Assembly: GCF_001421565.1 (NCBI RefSeq)
Contig: NZ_LMKQ01000001.1
Coordinates: 1,487,651 to 1,551,650 of the forward strand
Direction: 5' to 3'
DNA length: 64,000 nucleotides
Source: Agromyces sp. Leaf222
Lineage (GTDB): Bacteria; Actinomycetota; Actinomycetes; Actinomycetales; Microbacteriaceae
The notes under the pieces were generated by a model that did not search any database, was not told the DNA's origin, and saw only the letters and a program-made list of their open reading frames with translations. How positions within the stretch are numbered: the stretch's first letter is position 1; every line of letters begins with the position of its first letter. The position numbers were made by a program, and so were the translations under genes. Positions 25,045 through 34,949 of the stretch are shown here, piece after piece.

Positions 25045-26604
25045 ATGGCCGAAGGCTCCTCGTTCTATGTCACCACGCCCATCTTCTACGTCAACGACGT
25101 TCCCCACATCGGGCACGCCTACACGGAGGTGGCCGCCGACGTGCTCGCGCGCTGGCACCGCCAGGCGGGCGAGCCCACGTGGATGCTCACGGGCACCGAC
25201 GAGCACGGCCAGAAGATCCTGCGCACGGCGACCGCGAACGGCGTGACGCCGAAGCAGTGGGCCGACAAGCTCGTCGACGAGGCATGGAAGCCGCTCCTCG
25301 AGACCGTCGACATCGCCAACGACGACTTCATCCGCACGACCGACGTGCGCCACGAAGAGAACGTGCAGAAGTTCCTGCAGAAGCTCTACGACGACGGCCA
25401 CATCTACACCGGCGAGTACGAGGGGTACTACTGCGTCGGCTGCGAGGAATACAAGCAGGAGTCCGACCTCGTGCCGGGCACCGGCGAGTACGAGGGCCAG
25501 CTCGTCTGCGCGATCCACTCCAAGCCCGTCGAGCTGCTGCACGAGAAGAACTACTTCTTCCGCACCTCGGCCTTCGCCGAGCGCCTGCTCGCGCTCTACG
25601 AGGAGCGCCCCGACTTCGTGCAGCCCGAGTCGGCGCGCAACGAGGTGCTCGGCTGGGTGCGCTCCGGACTCTCCGACCTGTCGATCTCGCGCTCGACGTT
25701 CGACTGGGGCGTGAAGGTGCCGTGGGACGAGACGCACGTCGTCTACGTCTGGTTCGACGCCCTGCTGAACTACATCACCGCCGTCGGCTATGGCCAGGAC
25801 GACGAGGAGTTCGCGAGCCGCTGGCCCGCGCAGCACATCGTCGGCAAGGACATCCTCCGCTTCCACGCGGTGATCTGGCCGGCCATGCTCATGGCGGCGG
25901 GGCTCGACGTGCCCCGCGGCGTGTTCGGCCACGGCTGGCTCCTCGTCGGCGGCGAGAAGATGTCGAAGTCCAAGCTCACGGGCATCGCGCCCGAGCAGAT
26001 CACCGACACGTTCGGCTCCGACGCGTTCCGCTACTACTTCCTGCGCGCGATCGCGTTCGGGCAAGACGGCTCGTTCTCGTGGGAGGACCTCTCGGCCCGC
26101 TACCAGGCCGAGCTCGCGAACGGCTTCGGCAACCTCGCCTCGCGCGTCATCGCGATGATCACGCGCTACTGCGAAGGCGTCGTGCCCGCGTCGACGGCCC
26201 CGACCGAGGCCGACGACGCGATCGTCGCGATCGAGCAGCGGGCGACGGATGCCTCGTGGTCGGCCATCGACCGCATCGCGATCCACGAGGCGATCGCCGC
26301 CGTGTGGGAGCTCGTCGACGCGCTGAACGGCTACATCACGAGCGAGGAGCCCTGGGTGCTCGCGAAGGATCCCGCGAACCGGGCCCGGCTCGAGACCGTG
26401 CTCGCGACCGCGTACCACGGGCTCGGCACGCTCGCCGTGCTGCTCTCGCCCGTGCTGCCCAAGGCCACGGCGAAGCTCTGGAGCTCGCTCGGCGCGCCCG
26501 GCACGGTGCAGGAGCAGCGCATCGACCGTGCGAACGAGTGGGTCGTCGGTGCGCAGGTCGCGCCGCTCGAGGCGCTGTTCCCGCGTATCGAAACGGCTGA
26601 ATGA
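25045..26604 (+). CDS. metG: methionyl-tRNA synthetase
   Basis: 519 residues, class I synthetase, the short MetG form without the C-terminal tRNA-binding domain. FYVTTPIFYVNDVPHIGHAYTEV contains the HIGH motif, and GEKMSKSKLTG the KMSKS motif. The zinc-binding insert has CVGCEEYKQ as its Cys pair and a further Cys in QLVCAIHSK, so part of the second knuckle is changed. It charges initiator and elongator tRNA-Met. The ATG follows TAGGAT (25032-25037) by 7 nt, probably leaderless. It is coupled to tatD by a 4-bp overlap; rsmA and ispE follow in the order common in actinobacteria. Confidence 0.95.
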   Translation: MAEGSSFYVTTPIFYVNDVPHIGHAYTEVAADVLARWHRQAGEPTWMLTGTDEHGQKILRTATANGVTPKQWADKLVDEAWKPLLETVDIANDDFIRTTDVRHEENVQKFLQKLYDDGHIYTGEYEGYYCVGCEEYKQESDLVPGTGEYEGQLVCAIHSKPVELLHEKNYFFRTSAFAERLLALYEERPDFVQPESARNEVLGWVRSGLSDLSISRSTFDWGVKVPWDETHVVYVWFDALLNYITAVGYGQDDEEFASRWPAQHIVGKDILRFHAVIWPAMLMAAGLDVPRGVFGHGWLLVGGEKMSKSKLTGIAPEQITDTFGSDAFRYYFLRAIAFGQDGSFSWEDLSARYQAELANGFGNLASRVIAMITRYCEGVVPASTAPTEADDAIVAIEQRATDASWSAIDRIAIHEAIAAVWELVDALNGYITSEEPWVLAKDPANRARLETVLATAYHGLGTLAVLLSPVLPKATAKLWSSLGAPGTVQEQRIDRANEWVVGAQVAPLEALFPRIETAE

Positions 26605-27494
26605 GCGCCGAGCACCTCCGCACCAGGAACGACGGCGGCCGACCCGTCGAGTACCCGCCGCTGCCCGAGTCGCTCGCGATCGGCGTCTACGACAACCACA
26701 CGCACCTCGAGATCGCCGACGGCGCACTGCCGCTCAGCGTGCACGAGCACCTCGAGCGCGCGGCATCCGTCGGCGTGATCGGCGCGGTGCAGGTCGGCAC
26801 GGATGTCGCGACGAGCCGTTGGTCGGCCGACATGGCCGCGCGCGAGCCGCGCCTGCTGGCCGCCGTGGCGCTGCACCCCAACGAGGCGCCGGAACTCGAG
26901 GCGGCCGGCACCCTCGATGACGCGCTCGCCGTGATCGACGAGCTCGCCGCGCAGCCGCGCGTGCGCGCCGTCGGTGAGACGGGGCTCGACTTCTTCCGCA
27001 CCGAGGCCGACGGCCGGCCCGCGCAGTTCCGCTCCTTCGAGGCGCACATCGACATCGCCAAGCGGCACGACGTGGCCATGCAGATCCACGACCGCGATGC
27101 TCACGACGACGTCGTGGCGACCCTGCGGCGCGTCGGCGCGCCCGAGCGCACGGTGTTCCACTGCTTCTCGGGCGGCGACGAGCTGGCGCGGCTCGCGGCA
27201 TCCGAGGGCTGGTACCTCTCGTTCGCGGGCAACGTGACGTTCAAGAACGCCGAGAACCTCCGCGATGCGCTGCGGGTCGCGCCGCGCGATCGCATCCTCG
27301 TCGAGACGGATGCCCCGTACCTGACGCCCGCGCCGCTGCGCGGACGTCCGAACGCGCCCTACCTCGTGCCGCACACGGTCAGGTTCATGGCCGAGGTGCT
27401 CGGAGCCGACCTCGACGAGCTCTGCGCCGATCTCGCGTCGAACACGCGACGCGTGTACGGCTCATGGGAGGATGAGGCCCGTGTGGGGGAGTGA
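26601..27494 (+). CDS. tatD: TatD-family metal-dependent DNase
   Basis: 297 residues, TIM-barrel amidohydrolase superfamily. Metal ligands are visible: DNHTHLE (His-x-His), VGETGLDFF (Glu), MQIHDRDAHDD (His), VFHCFSGG (His) and ILVETDAPYLTP (Asp). The family has 3'-5' exonuclease activity on DNA and RNA and roles in repair and RNA quality control. The first 30 residues form an extension before the barrel. The start ATG overlaps the metG stop. The same metG-tatD-rsmA-ispE order is widespread in Gram-positives. Confidence 0.93.
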   Translation: MSAEHLRTRNDGGRPVEYPPLPESLAIGVYDNHTHLEIADGALPLSVHEHLERAASVGVIGAVQVGTDVATSRWSADMAAREPRLLAAVALHPNEAPELEAAGTLDDALAVIDELAAQPRVRAVGETGLDFFRTEADGRPAQFRSFEAHIDIAKRHDVAMQIHDRDAHDDVVATLRRVGAPERTVFHCFSGGDELARLAASEGWYLSFAGNVTFKNAENLRDALRVAPRDRILVETDAPYLTPAPLRGRPNAPYLVPHTVRFMAEVLGADLDELCADLASNTRRVYGSWEDEARVGE

Positions 27495-27536
27495 ACGTTC
27501 GACCGGGCGCCGCGCGACCGGCATGAGGTGCGAGGC

Positions 27537-28418
27537 GTGAACGCGCATCGCCACGAGGCCGAGGGCGCGCCGACCATCGCGCGCCTGCTCGGGCCCGCCG
27601 AGATCCGCGACCTCGCAGAGCTGCTCGAGGTGACGCCGACCAAGAAGCTCGGCCAGAACTTCGTGCACGACGGCAACACCGTTCGCCGCATCGTGCAGGT
27701 CGCCGGCGTGCAGTCGGGTGAGACCGTGCTCGAGATCGGGCCCGGGCTCGGGTCGCTGACCCTCGGGCTGCTCGAGGCGGGCGCCGACGTGATCGCGGTC
27801 GAGATCGACAAGCGCCTCGCCGCCCAGCTGCCGCACACCGCCAGCGTCATGCAGCCGGGCACGCAGCTCACGGTCGTCACGCAAGACGCGCTGCGCGTGA
27901 CCGAGCTGCCGGGCGAACCGGTGCGGCTCGTCGCGAACCTGCCCTACAACATCTCCGTCCCGGTGCTGCTGCACCTGCTCGAGCACTTCGCCTCGCTGCG
28001 GTCGGGCATCGTCATGGTGCAGGCCGAGGTCGGGCATCGCCTCGCGGCCGAACCCGGATCGAAGGTCTACGGCGCGCCGAGCCTCAAGGCCGCCTGGTAC
28101 GGCGACTGGCGCACGGCCGGCCAGGTGTCGCGCATGGTCTTCTGGCCCGTTCCGAACGTCGATTCCGTGCTCGTCGGATTCGAGCGCGGCACCGAGCCCG
28201 GCACGATCGAGGAGCGCCGGGCGACGTTCGCGCTCATCGACGCGGCGTTCCAGCAGCGCCGCAAGATGCTCCGCCAGTCGCTCTCCGGGGTGTTCGGCGG
28301 GTCGGCCGCGGCCGCGAGCGAGGTGCTCGAGCGCGCCGGCGTCTCGCCCGAGTCGCGCGGCGAGCAGCTCGTGATCGAGGACTTCCTGCGCATCGCCAGG
28401 GCCGCCGGAGAAGCGTGA
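27537..28418 (+). CDS. rsmA: 16S rRNA (adenine1518/1519-N6) dimethyltransferase
   Basis: 293 residues (KsgA). [18 protein letters not shown] is the conserved N-terminal segment, [19 protein letters not shown] the SAM-binding motif [18 protein letters not shown] the NLPY catalytic motif. RRKMLRQSL lies near the C-terminus. It dimethylates two adenines of the small subunit late in ribosome assembly. There is no ATG start; GTG at 27537 is preferred over GTG at 27528 because GAGG (27525-27528) lies 8 nt before it. It is followed closely by ispE (4-bp gap). Confidence 0.94.
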   Translation: MNAHRHEAEGAPTIARLLGPAEIRDLAELLEVTPTKKLGQNFVHDGNTVRRIVQVAGVQSGETVLEIGPGLGSLTLGLLEAGADVIAVEIDKRLAAQLPHTASVMQPGTQLTVVTQDALRVTELPGEPVRLVANLPYNISVPVLLHLLEHFASLRSGIVMVQAEVGHRLAAEPGSKVYGAPSLKAAWYGDWRTAGQVSRMVFWPVPNVDSVLVGFERGTEPGTIEERRATFALIDAAFQQRRKMLRQSLSGVFGGSAAAASEVLERAGVSPESRGEQLVIEDFLRIARAAGEA

Positions 28419-28422
28419 CCCC

Positions 28423-29349
28423 ATGACGATCGCCTGGACCGAAGAGGCCGTGCACGTGCGCGCGCCCGGCAAGATCAACGTCTTCATGCGCGTCGGCGAC
28501 GTGCAGCCAGACGGCTACCACGACGTCGCGACCGCCTACCAGGCCGTGTCGCTCTACGAAGACGTGCGGGCGTGGCCCGACGACGAGTTCAGCGTCGCGT
28601 TCGGCGGCAGCATCGACACCTCGGGCCTCGTGACCGACGGCTCGAACCTCGCGATCCGCGCGGCGAAGCTGCTCGCGAGGGCGACCGGGGTCGCCGGCGG
28701 CGTACGCCTCGAGATCGACAAGCACGTGCCGATCGCGGGCGGCATGGGCGGTGGCTCCGCGGATGCCGCGGCCACCCTCGTCGCCTGCGACGCCCTCTGG
28801 GGCACGGCCCTGTCGAAGGAGGAGCTCGTCGCCCTCGCGGCGAAGCTCGGCGCCGACGTGCCCTTCTCGCTCACCGGCGGAACGGCGATCGGCACCGGCC
28901 GCGGCGATCGGCTGAGCCCGGCCCTGGCCACCGGCTCCTTCCACTGGGTGCTGGCGGTCGCGGAGTTCGGCCTCTCGACGCCCGGCGTCTACGGCGAGCT
29001 CGACCGCATCCGCCTCGAAGACGGGCGCAACGTGCCGCGTTCGCCCGTCGTCGACGCCGAGGTGCTGCAGGCGCTCCGCGCCGGCGACCCCGTACTGCTC
29101 GCGCAGTCGATGCACAACGACCTGCAGGAGGCGGCGATCCGGCTCGCGCCCGGGCTCGGCGGCATCCTCGAGCTCGGCGAGTCGCACGGCGCGCTCGCGG
29201 GCATCGTGTCCGGGTCCGGGCCGACGGTCGCGTTCCTCGCCGTCGACTCCGACTCGGCGCTCGAGCTGCAGGTCGCACTCTCGGCCGCGCGCCTGCATGC
29301 GATCCATGTGCACGGCGCGGTGCACGGCGCGCGCGTGCTCGCGAACTGA
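28423..29349 (+). CDS. ispE: 4-diphosphocytidyl-2-C-methyl-D-erythritol kinase
   Basis: 308 residues, GHMP kinase. [16 protein letters not shown] holds the substrate lysine/asparagine segment, [16 protein letters not shown] the ATP-binding glycine loop, and [14 protein letters not shown] the third GHMP motif. It phosphorylates CDP-methylerythritol in the MEP isoprenoid pathway. It is the last gene of the metG-tatD-rsmA-ispE group; the spacing to rsmA (4 bp) suggests co-translation. The next gene has its own -10-like box. Confidence 0.95.
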   Translation: MTIAWTEEAVHVRAPGKINVFMRVGDVQPDGYHDVATAYQAVSLYEDVRAWPDDEFSVAFGGSIDTSGLVTDGSNLAIRAAKLLARATGVAGGVRLEIDKHVPIAGGMGGGSADAAATLVACDALWGTALSKEELVALAAKLGADVPFSLTGGTAIGTGRGDRLSPALATGSFHWVLAVAEFGLSTPGVYGELDRIRLEDGRNVPRSPVVDAEVLQALRAGDPVLLAQSMHNDLQEAAIRLAPGLGGILELGESHGALAGIVSGSGPTVAFLAVDSDSALELQVALSAARLHAIHVHGAVHGARVLAN

Positions 29350-29419
29350 GTCCGCGCAGAAGCCGCACCGAGGCCCCGCGCGCCGCACGCTCAGGCTCGA
29401 CGGCTAGGCTCGACGGGAC

Positions 29420-31294
29420 ATGGCACATCTTCTGGGCGCCGAGCGCCTGCACCTCGAGTTCCCGACGCGCACCGTCTTCGACGAGGTCACCCTCGGCATC
29501 GACGAGGGCGATCGCATCGGCGTCGTCGGCCGCAACGGCGACGGCAAGTCCACCCTCCTGAAGCTGCTCTCCGGCCGCATCGAGCCCGACGGCGGGCGCG
29601 TCACGATGCGCCGCGGCATCCGCATCGGCATGCTCGACCAGTCCGACGTCGTCGACCCGGGCCAGACGGTGGCCGAGGCCGTCGTCGGCGGCATCGACGA
29701 GCACGTCTGGGCGGGCGACCCGAGGGTGCGCGACGTGATCGGCGGGCTGTTGTCCGACGTGCCGTGGCACGCCCAGATCTCGAGTCTCTCGGGCGGACAG
29801 CGTCGCCGCGTCGGGCTCGCGGGCCTGCTGGTGGGCGACTGGGACGTCGTGTTCCTCGACGAGCCGACGAACCACCTCGACGTCGAGGGCATCGCCTGGC
29901 TCGCCGGGCACCTGAAGCAGCGCTGGGCCACCGCCCAGGGCGCGCTCGTGGTCGTCACCCACGACCGGTGGTTCCTCGACGAGGTGTGCACCGACACGTG
30001 GGAGGTGCACGACGGCATCGTCGAGCCCTTCGAGGGCGGGTACGCGGCCTACGTGCTGCAGCGCGTCGAGCGCGATCGCATGGCGGCGGCATCCGAGGCG
30101 AAGCGGCAGAACCTGATGCGCAAGGAGCTCGCGTGGCTCCGCCGCGGGGCCCCGGCGCGCACGTCGAAGCCGAAGTTCCGCATCGACGCGGCGAACGAGC
30201 TCATCGAGAACGAGCCGCCCATCCGCAACAAGGTCGAGCTCGACCGACTCGCCGTCTCCCGGCTCGGCAAGGACGTCGTCGACCTCATCGACGTGTCCGT
30301 CGAGTACCCGGTGTCGGATGCCGCGCCGGGCGCTCCGGCGACCCGCACCGTGCTGCACCACATCGAGTGGCGCATCGCGCCGGGGGAGCGCACCGGCATC
30401 CTGGGCGTCAACGGCGCCGGCAAGTCGACCCTGCTCGGCCTCGTGACCGGTGCGGTCGAGGCGACGAGCGGCAAGGTCAAGCGCGGCAAGACCGTGCGCA
30501 TCGCGACGCTCAGCCAGGAGCTGAACGAGCTCACCGAGTGGGCCGAGCAGCGCGTCTCCGCGGTCGTCGCCGAGCAGCGCACGAGCTACGAGGTCGGCGG
30601 CAAGGAGATGACGCCCGGGCAGCTGCTCGAGCGCCTCGGCTTCACGACGGCGCAGCTCTCGACGCCGGTGAAGAACCTCTCGGGCGGGCAGAAGCGGCGC
30701 CTGCAGCTCCTGCTGATCCTGCTGCAGGAGCCGAACGTGCTGATCCTCGACGAGCCGACGAACGACCTCGACACCGACATGCTCGCGGCCATCGAGGACC
30801 TCCTCGACTCCTGGCCGGGCACCCTGCTCGTCGTCTCGCACGACCGCTACCTCATCGAGCGCGTGACCGACCGCCAGTTCGCGATCCTCGACGGGCACCT
30901 GCGCGACCTGCCCCGCGGCGTCGACCAGTACCTCGAACTCCGAAAGGCGACGGATGCCGCGCGCCGCAGCGATGCGGCCGACTCGCGTCGTGGGGACTCC
31001 CCGTCGTCCTCGGCCGCCGCGGCGCCGGCTGCCGCGGGTGCCTCCGCCGCTCCCGCCGCTCCGGCCCTCGCGGGCGCCGAGCGGCGCACCGCCGAGAAGG
31101 AGCTCTCCTCGATCGACCGTCGGCTCGAGAAGCTGGGCGCCGAGATCGCGAGGGCGCACGAGCGCCTGGCCGTGCACGACCAGGGCGACTACGTCGGCCT
31201 CGCGGCGCTGGGCGACGAACTGCGCGCGCTCGAGACATCCGTCGTCGACCTCGAGACCCGGTGGCTCGAAGTTTCTGAGATTCTCGAGGCGTGA
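29420..31294 (+). CDS. ABC-F family ATP-binding protein
   Basis: 624 residues with two ABC domains on one chain and no membrane segments. Domain 1: GRNGDGKSTLL, SLSGGQRRRVGLA, VVFLDEPTNHLD. Domain 2: GVNGAGKSTLL, NLSGGQKRRLQLL, VLILDEPTNDLD. The linker after domain 1 is short and basic, and the C-terminus has an Ala-rich hinge and a coiled coil (ELSSIDRRLEKLGAEIARAHERL). ABC-F proteins act on ribosomes, in rescue, regulation or antibiotic protection. The layout looks like Uup/EttA-type housekeeping members; an antibiotic resistance role cannot be excluded. TAGGCT (29405-29410) is 9 nt before the ATG. Confidence 0.92.
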   Translation: MAHLLGAERLHLEFPTRTVFDEVTLGIDEGDRIGVVGRNGDGKSTLLKLLSGRIEPDGGRVTMRRGIRIGMLDQSDVVDPGQTVAEAVVGGIDEHVWAGDPRVRDVIGGLLSDVPWHAQISSLSGGQRRRVGLAGLLVGDWDVVFLDEPTNHLDVEGIAWLAGHLKQRWATAQGALVVVTHDRWFLDEVCTDTWEVHDGIVEPFEGGYAAYVLQRVERDRMAAASEAKRQNLMRKELAWLRRGAPARTSKPKFRIDAANELIENEPPIRNKVELDRLAVSRLGKDVVDLIDVSVEYPVSDAAPGAPATRTVLHHIEWRIAPGERTGILGVNGAGKSTLLGLVTGAVEATSGKVKRGKTVRIATLSQELNELTEWAEQRVSAVVAEQRTSYEVGGKEMTPGQLLERLGFTTAQLSTPVKNLSGGQKRRLQLLLILLQEPNVLILDEPTNDLDTDMLAAIEDLLDSWPGTLLVVSHDRYLIERVTDRQFAILDGHLRDLPRGVDQYLELRKATDAARRSDAADSRRGDSPSSSAAAAPAAAGASAAPAAPALAGAERRTAEKELSSIDRRLEKLGAEIARAHERLAVHDQGDYVGLAALGDELRALETSVVDLETRWLEVSEILEA

Positions 31295-31477
31295 CGTCGC
31301 AGATGCTGTGACGTTCTGTGTCGCTGCGCGGAGTCGGGCAAAGGATCTTCGCTTAGCGTAGGAGTGCGCCCGCGTTCGCGGCATCGAAGCCCCCACTGTG
31401 ACCGACCGTGGCGGAGCCATGCCTGCTCCACAGCCATCAGCACCAGATCGCGCGCGCCCACGTGAAAGGAACACACC

Positions 31478-32371
31478 ATGGCACACCGCACCAAGCTCAT
31501 CGCCGCACTCGCCGCCGTCCCCCTCGTGCTCGGCCTCGCCTCCTGCGCCTCCGTGGGCTCGGGCGACGCCGGTGCAGACGACGTCATCAAGATCGGCGTC
31601 GTCGGCAAGGGCGACGCCCAGTGGGACGCCTTCGAGAAGGCCGCCGGCGAGGCGGGCATCGACATCGAGCTCGTCGACTTCTCGGACTACGCGCAGCCGA
31701 ACCCCGCCACGACCGAGGGCGAGCTCGACCTCAACCAGTTCCAGCACATCGTCTACCTCGCCGACTACAACGTGTCGGCCGGCGAAGACCTCACGCCCAT
31801 CGGCTCGACCGCGATCTACCCCCTCGGCCTGTACTCGACGAAGTACGACGACGTCGCCGACATCAAGGAGGGCGACACGGTCGCCGTGCCGAACGACGCC
31901 TCGAACCTCGCCCGCGGCCTGCTCGTGCTGCAGTCGGCCGGCCTCATCGAGCTGAAGAGCGGCGGCACGATCTTCTCCGACCTCGCCGACGTCGACGAGG
32001 CGAAGTCCAAGGTGAAGGTCACCACGCTCGAGGCCTCGCTCACGCCGACCTCGCTGCCCGACGTCGCCGCCGCGATCATCAACAACGACTACGTGACCGA
32101 CGCCGGCCTGTCCTTCGAGGACGCCATCGCGCAGGACGACCCGTCCGACCCGAACGCGCTGCCGTACGTGAACATCTTCGCCACGCGCGCCGACGACGCC
32201 GACAACGAGACCTACCTCAAGCTCGTCGAGATCTTCCAGACCGACCCCGACGTGCAGGCCGGCCTCCTCGAGGCGTCCGGCAACACGGCGGTGCCGCTCA
32301 AGGTCTCCGTCGCCGACCTGCAGGACTCGCTCACCAAGGTCGAGGCCGACACGAAGGCCGCCAAGGGCTGA
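31478..32371 (+). CDS. metQ: methionine ABC transporter substrate-binding lipoprotein
   Basis: 297 residues. Lipoprotein signal with lipobox LASC (VPLVLGLASC, Cys near 23), then a NlpA/MetQ-type binding domain: IKIGVVGKGDAQWDAFEKAAGEAGIDIELVDFSDYAQPNPATTEGELDLNQFQH, which includes the conserved NxAxxxGELDxNxFQH. It binds D/L-methionine outside the membrane and hands it to MetI. The ribosome site GAAAGGA is before the ATG. The 183-bp upstream gap has TAGCGT (31354-31359) as a possible -10; no riboswitch fold was recognised there. Order here is metQ-metN-metI. Confidence 0.93.
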   Translation: MAHRTKLIAALAAVPLVLGLASCASVGSGDAGADDVIKIGVVGKGDAQWDAFEKAAGEAGIDIELVDFSDYAQPNPATTEGELDLNQFQHIVYLADYNVSAGEDLTPIGSTAIYPLGLYSTKYDDVADIKEGDTVAVPNDASNLARGLLVLQSAGLIELKSGGTIFSDLADVDEAKSKVKVTTLEASLTPTSLPDVAAAIINNDYVTDAGLSFEDAIAQDDPSDPNALPYVNIFATRADDADNETYLKLVEIFQTDPDVQAGLLEASGNTAVPLKVSVADLQDSLTKVEADTKAAKG

Positions 32372-32473
32372 TCGCGCCGACGTCCGCATCCGCGGATCGT
32401 CCGCACCGTGCGGGCGGCGGGAACCGTAGCATCGGTCCCGTCGCCCGTTCCGGCGTTCTGGAAGGAGCACCAC

Positions 32474-33502
32474 ATGGCTCTCGTCAGCCTCACCGACGTC
32501 ACCAAGTCCTACCCCTCACCCGAGAAGGGCGGGGCGCCCGTCGTCGCCGTCGACTCGGTGAGCCTCGAGATCGAGGCGGGCGACGTCTACGGCATCATCG
32601 GCTACTCGGGCGCCGGCAAGTCCACGCTCGTGCGGCTCATCAACGCCCTCGAGCCCACGACCTCGGGCACGATCGAGGTGGGTGGGCGCACGATCACGAC
32701 GATGCCCGAGCGCGAGCTCCGCGGCATCCGCCTCGAGATCGGCATGATCTTCCAGCAGTTCAACCTCTTCAACTCCAAGACGGTGCGGGCGAACATCGCC
32801 TACCCGCTGCAGGTCGCCGGCGCCTCCAAGGCAGAGATCACGGCCCGCGTCGACGAGCTCCTCGCCTTCGTGGGGCTCACCGACAAGGCCAGGAGCTATC
32901 CCGACCAGCTCTCGGGCGGGCAGAAGCAGCGCGTCGGCATCGCCAGGGCGCTCGCGACCTCGCCGCGCCTCCTCCTCGCCGACGAGGCGACGAGCGCGCT
33001 CGACCCCGAGACGACGCAGGAGGTGCTCGAGCTCCTGAAGCGCGTGAACCGGGAGTTCGGCGTCACGATCGTGATCATCACCCACGAGATGGACGTCATC
33101 CAGTCGATCGCCACCAAGGTCGCCGTCATGGACGGCGGCCGGGTCATCGAGTCGGGCGACGTGTTCGACGTGTTCTCGTCACCGAAGAACCCCTCGTCGG
33201 CGCGCTTCGTCTCGACCGTGGTCAAGGGCATCCCGTCGCCGGCCGAGGTCGTCGTGCTGCGCGAGCGGCACGCGGGCCGCATCGTGACCATCTCCTTCCG
33301 CGACGGCGACGCCTCGCAGGCCGCGGTGTTCCTCGACCTCGCGAACGCGGGGCTCGAGTTCGAGCTCGTCTACGGCGGCATCAACGACATCCAGGGGCGG
33401 GCGTTCGGCCACCTGACGCTCGCCATCAGAGGGGCGGATGCCGCGGTCGACGCGGTGCTCGCGACGATCGGCGCCCGCGCCGAGGTCACGGAGGTGGCGT
33501 GA
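32474..33502 (+). CDS. metN: methionine ABC transporter ATP-binding protein
   Basis: 342 residues. The ATPase domain has GYSGAGKSTLVRL (Walker A near 41), LSGGQKQRVGIARAL, LLLADEATSALDPETT and ITHEMDVI. The C-terminal 90 residues (RHAGRIVTISFRDGDASQAAVFLDLANAG onward) form the NIL domain that in MetN binds methionine and shuts transport down when the cell is replete. The start at 32474 follows GAAGGAG. It overlaps metI by one base (TGATG). Confidence 0.95.
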   Translation: MALVSLTDVTKSYPSPEKGGAPVVAVDSVSLEIEAGDVYGIIGYSGAGKSTLVRLINALEPTTSGTIEVGGRTITTMPERELRGIRLEIGMIFQQFNLFNSKTVRANIAYPLQVAGASKAEITARVDELLAFVGLTDKARSYPDQLSGGQKQRVGIARALATSPRLLLADEATSALDPETTQEVLELLKRVNREFGVTIVIITHEMDVIQSIATKVAVMDGGRVIESGDVFDVFSSPKNPSSARFVSTVVKGIPSPAEVVVLRERHAGRIVTISFRDGDASQAAVFLDLANAGLEFELVYGGINDIQGRAFGHLTLAIRGADAAVDAVLATIGARAEVTEVA

Positions 33503-34161
33503 TGGATCGCCTGTTCGAGCTCGGCCCGGAGTTCTGGGAAGCGGCGTTCGAGACGCTCTACATGGTCGCGCTCACGCTGCTGTTCGGCGGGCTCGCCGGC
33601 CTCCTCCTCGGCATGGTGCTCTACACGACGCGGCCGGGCAGCCTGCTGTCGAACAAGCCGGTCTTCACCATCGTCAACGTCGTCATCAACTTCTTCCGGC
33701 CCATCCCGTTCATCATCTTCATCGCGGCCGTGCAGCCGCTCTCACGCCTCGTGATCGGCACGGGCATCGGCAACGACGCGCTCGTGTTCGCACTCTCGAT
33801 CGCCGCGTCGTTCGCCATCGCGCGCATCGTCGAGCAGAACCTGCTGACGGTCTCGCCCGGCGTGGTCGAGGCCGCGCGGGCCATGGGGGCCGGACCGATC
33901 CGCATCCTCCGCACCGTCGTGCTGCCGGAGGCGCTCGGCCCGCTGATCCTCGGCTACACCTTCGTGCTCGTCGCGATCGTCGACATGACCGCGGTGGCCG
34001 GGCTCATCGGCGGCGGCGGACTCGGCAACTTCGCGGTGGTCTACGGCTACCGCCAGTACCAGCCGCTGATCACGTGGGCCGCGGTGATCCTCATCATCGT
34101 GTTCGTGCAGCTCGCGCAGTTCTTCGGCAACTGGCTCGCCCGCAAGGTCCTGCGCCGCTGA
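33502..34161 (+). CDS. metI: methionine ABC transporter permease
   Basis: 219 residues with five transmembrane helices. FWEAAFETLYMVALTLLFGGLAGLLLGMVLY and the EAA-type loop VEAARAMGAGPIRILRTVVLPEALGPLI are the D-methionine permease signatures. GLIGGGGLGNFAVVYGYRQYQPL at the end is also typical. It forms the homodimeric membrane channel with MetN. It starts on the last base of the metN stop. Confidence 0.95.
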   Translation: MDRLFELGPEFWEAAFETLYMVALTLLFGGLAGLLLGMVLYTTRPGSLLSNKPVFTIVNVVINFFRPIPFIIFIAAVQPLSRLVIGTGIGNDALVFALSIAASFAIARIVEQNLLTVSPGVVEAARAMGAGPIRILRTVVLPEALGPLILGYTFVLVAIVDMTAVAGLIGGGGLGNFAVVYGYRQYQPLITWAAVILIIVFVQLAQFFGNWLARKVLRR

Positions 34162-34212
34162 CCGCCGGTCGCTGAACCGAGCGGGGCGGATGCCGCGGGC
34201 GGCGGGTCCCGA

Positions 34213-34248
34213 GGTCCCGCCGTGTCGCGGGGTCCCGCCGTGTCGCGA
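34213..34248. repeat. tandem 18-bp direct repeat
   Basis: Two adjacent copies of GGTCCCGCCGTGTCGCGR, at 34213-34230 and 34231-34248, fill most of the gap between metI and the Pr6Pr gene. They end just before the TAGCAT hexamer of the next gene. They differ only in the last base. No stem-loop or function is obvious. Confidence 0.75.
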
Positions 34249-34265
34249 CCCGTAGCATCACCGGA

Positions 34266-34913
34266 ATGAAGGGTCGCATCGCAGCCGTCGTATTCCGTCT
34301 GGTGTTCGCGGTCGCCGCGCTGTCGGCCATCGCGTTCCAGCTGTTCGCCGTGCACATCCCCAAGGGCTACAGCGTCTTCAACTTCTTCACGTACTTCACG
34401 AACCTGTCGAACATCCTGATCAGCATCGTGTTCATCGTCAGCGCGGTGCGCCTGGTGCGGCAGCGCAGCGCGCCCACGCCGACGGACTCCGCGATCCGGG
34501 GTGCCGCCGTCGTCTACATCGCGTTCGTGGGGCTGGTCTTCAACACGCTGCTGCGCGATGCCGACCTCGGAGACCTCGACCCGGTCGTGAACGCCATCCT
34601 GCACTTCGTGCTCCCGATCGCGGGCGTCGTGGACTGGCTGATCTGGGCGCCGAGGAATCGGATCCCGGGTCGCGCGATCCTCTGGTGGATGGTGTTCCCC
34701 GTCGTGTACACGGTGTTCTCGCTCATCCGGGGGGCCGCGACCGGCATCTACCCCTACCCGTTCTTCAACCCCGGCGCCGTCGGCGGATACGGCGCGGTCG
34801 CGCTGTACTGCCTCGGCATGCTCGTCGGGTTCCTCGCGCTGTCGTTCGCCGTGCGCGGTCTCGGGAACCTGCGCAACAGCCCGGCCCGCGAGCTCGCCGC
34901 CGACCGCGCCTGA
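34266..34913 (+). CDS. Pr6Pr-family membrane protein
   Basis: 215 residues, six transmembrane helices. The pattern YSVFNFFTYFTNLSNILISIVFIVSA after helix 1, then LHFVLPIAGVVDWLIWAP and WWMVFPVVYTVFSLIRGAATGIYPYPFFNP, is that of the Pr6Pr family of integral membrane proteins. No function is established. TAGCAT (34253-34258) lies 7 nt before the ATG and no ribosome site is present, so it is probably leaderless. The following MarR gene is convergent. Confidence 0.85.
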   Translation: MKGRIAAVVFRLVFAVAALSAIAFQLFAVHIPKGYSVFNFFTYFTNLSNILISIVFIVSAVRLVRQRSAPTPTDSAIRGAAVVYIAFVGLVFNTLLRDADLGDLDPVVNAILHFVLPIAGVVDWLIWAPRNRIPGRAILWWMVFPVVYTVFSLIRGAATGIYPYPFFNPGAVGGYGAVALYCLGMLVGFLALSFAVRGLGNLRNSPARELAADRA

Positions 34914-34949
34914 CCGCTCGGGACCCGTTCGTCGCGCCGGCCGCTCGCG

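Noticed and set aside
31295..31477. SAM or other methionine riboswitch before metQ
   Set aside because: No SAM-I/II or similar core was recognised in the 183-bp gap; only a -10-like box and a ribosome site are clear.
34213..34248. Tandem repeat as regulatory iterons
   Set aside because: Only two copies, not palindromic, and next to a gene with a simple leaderless-type start; left as a plain repeat.
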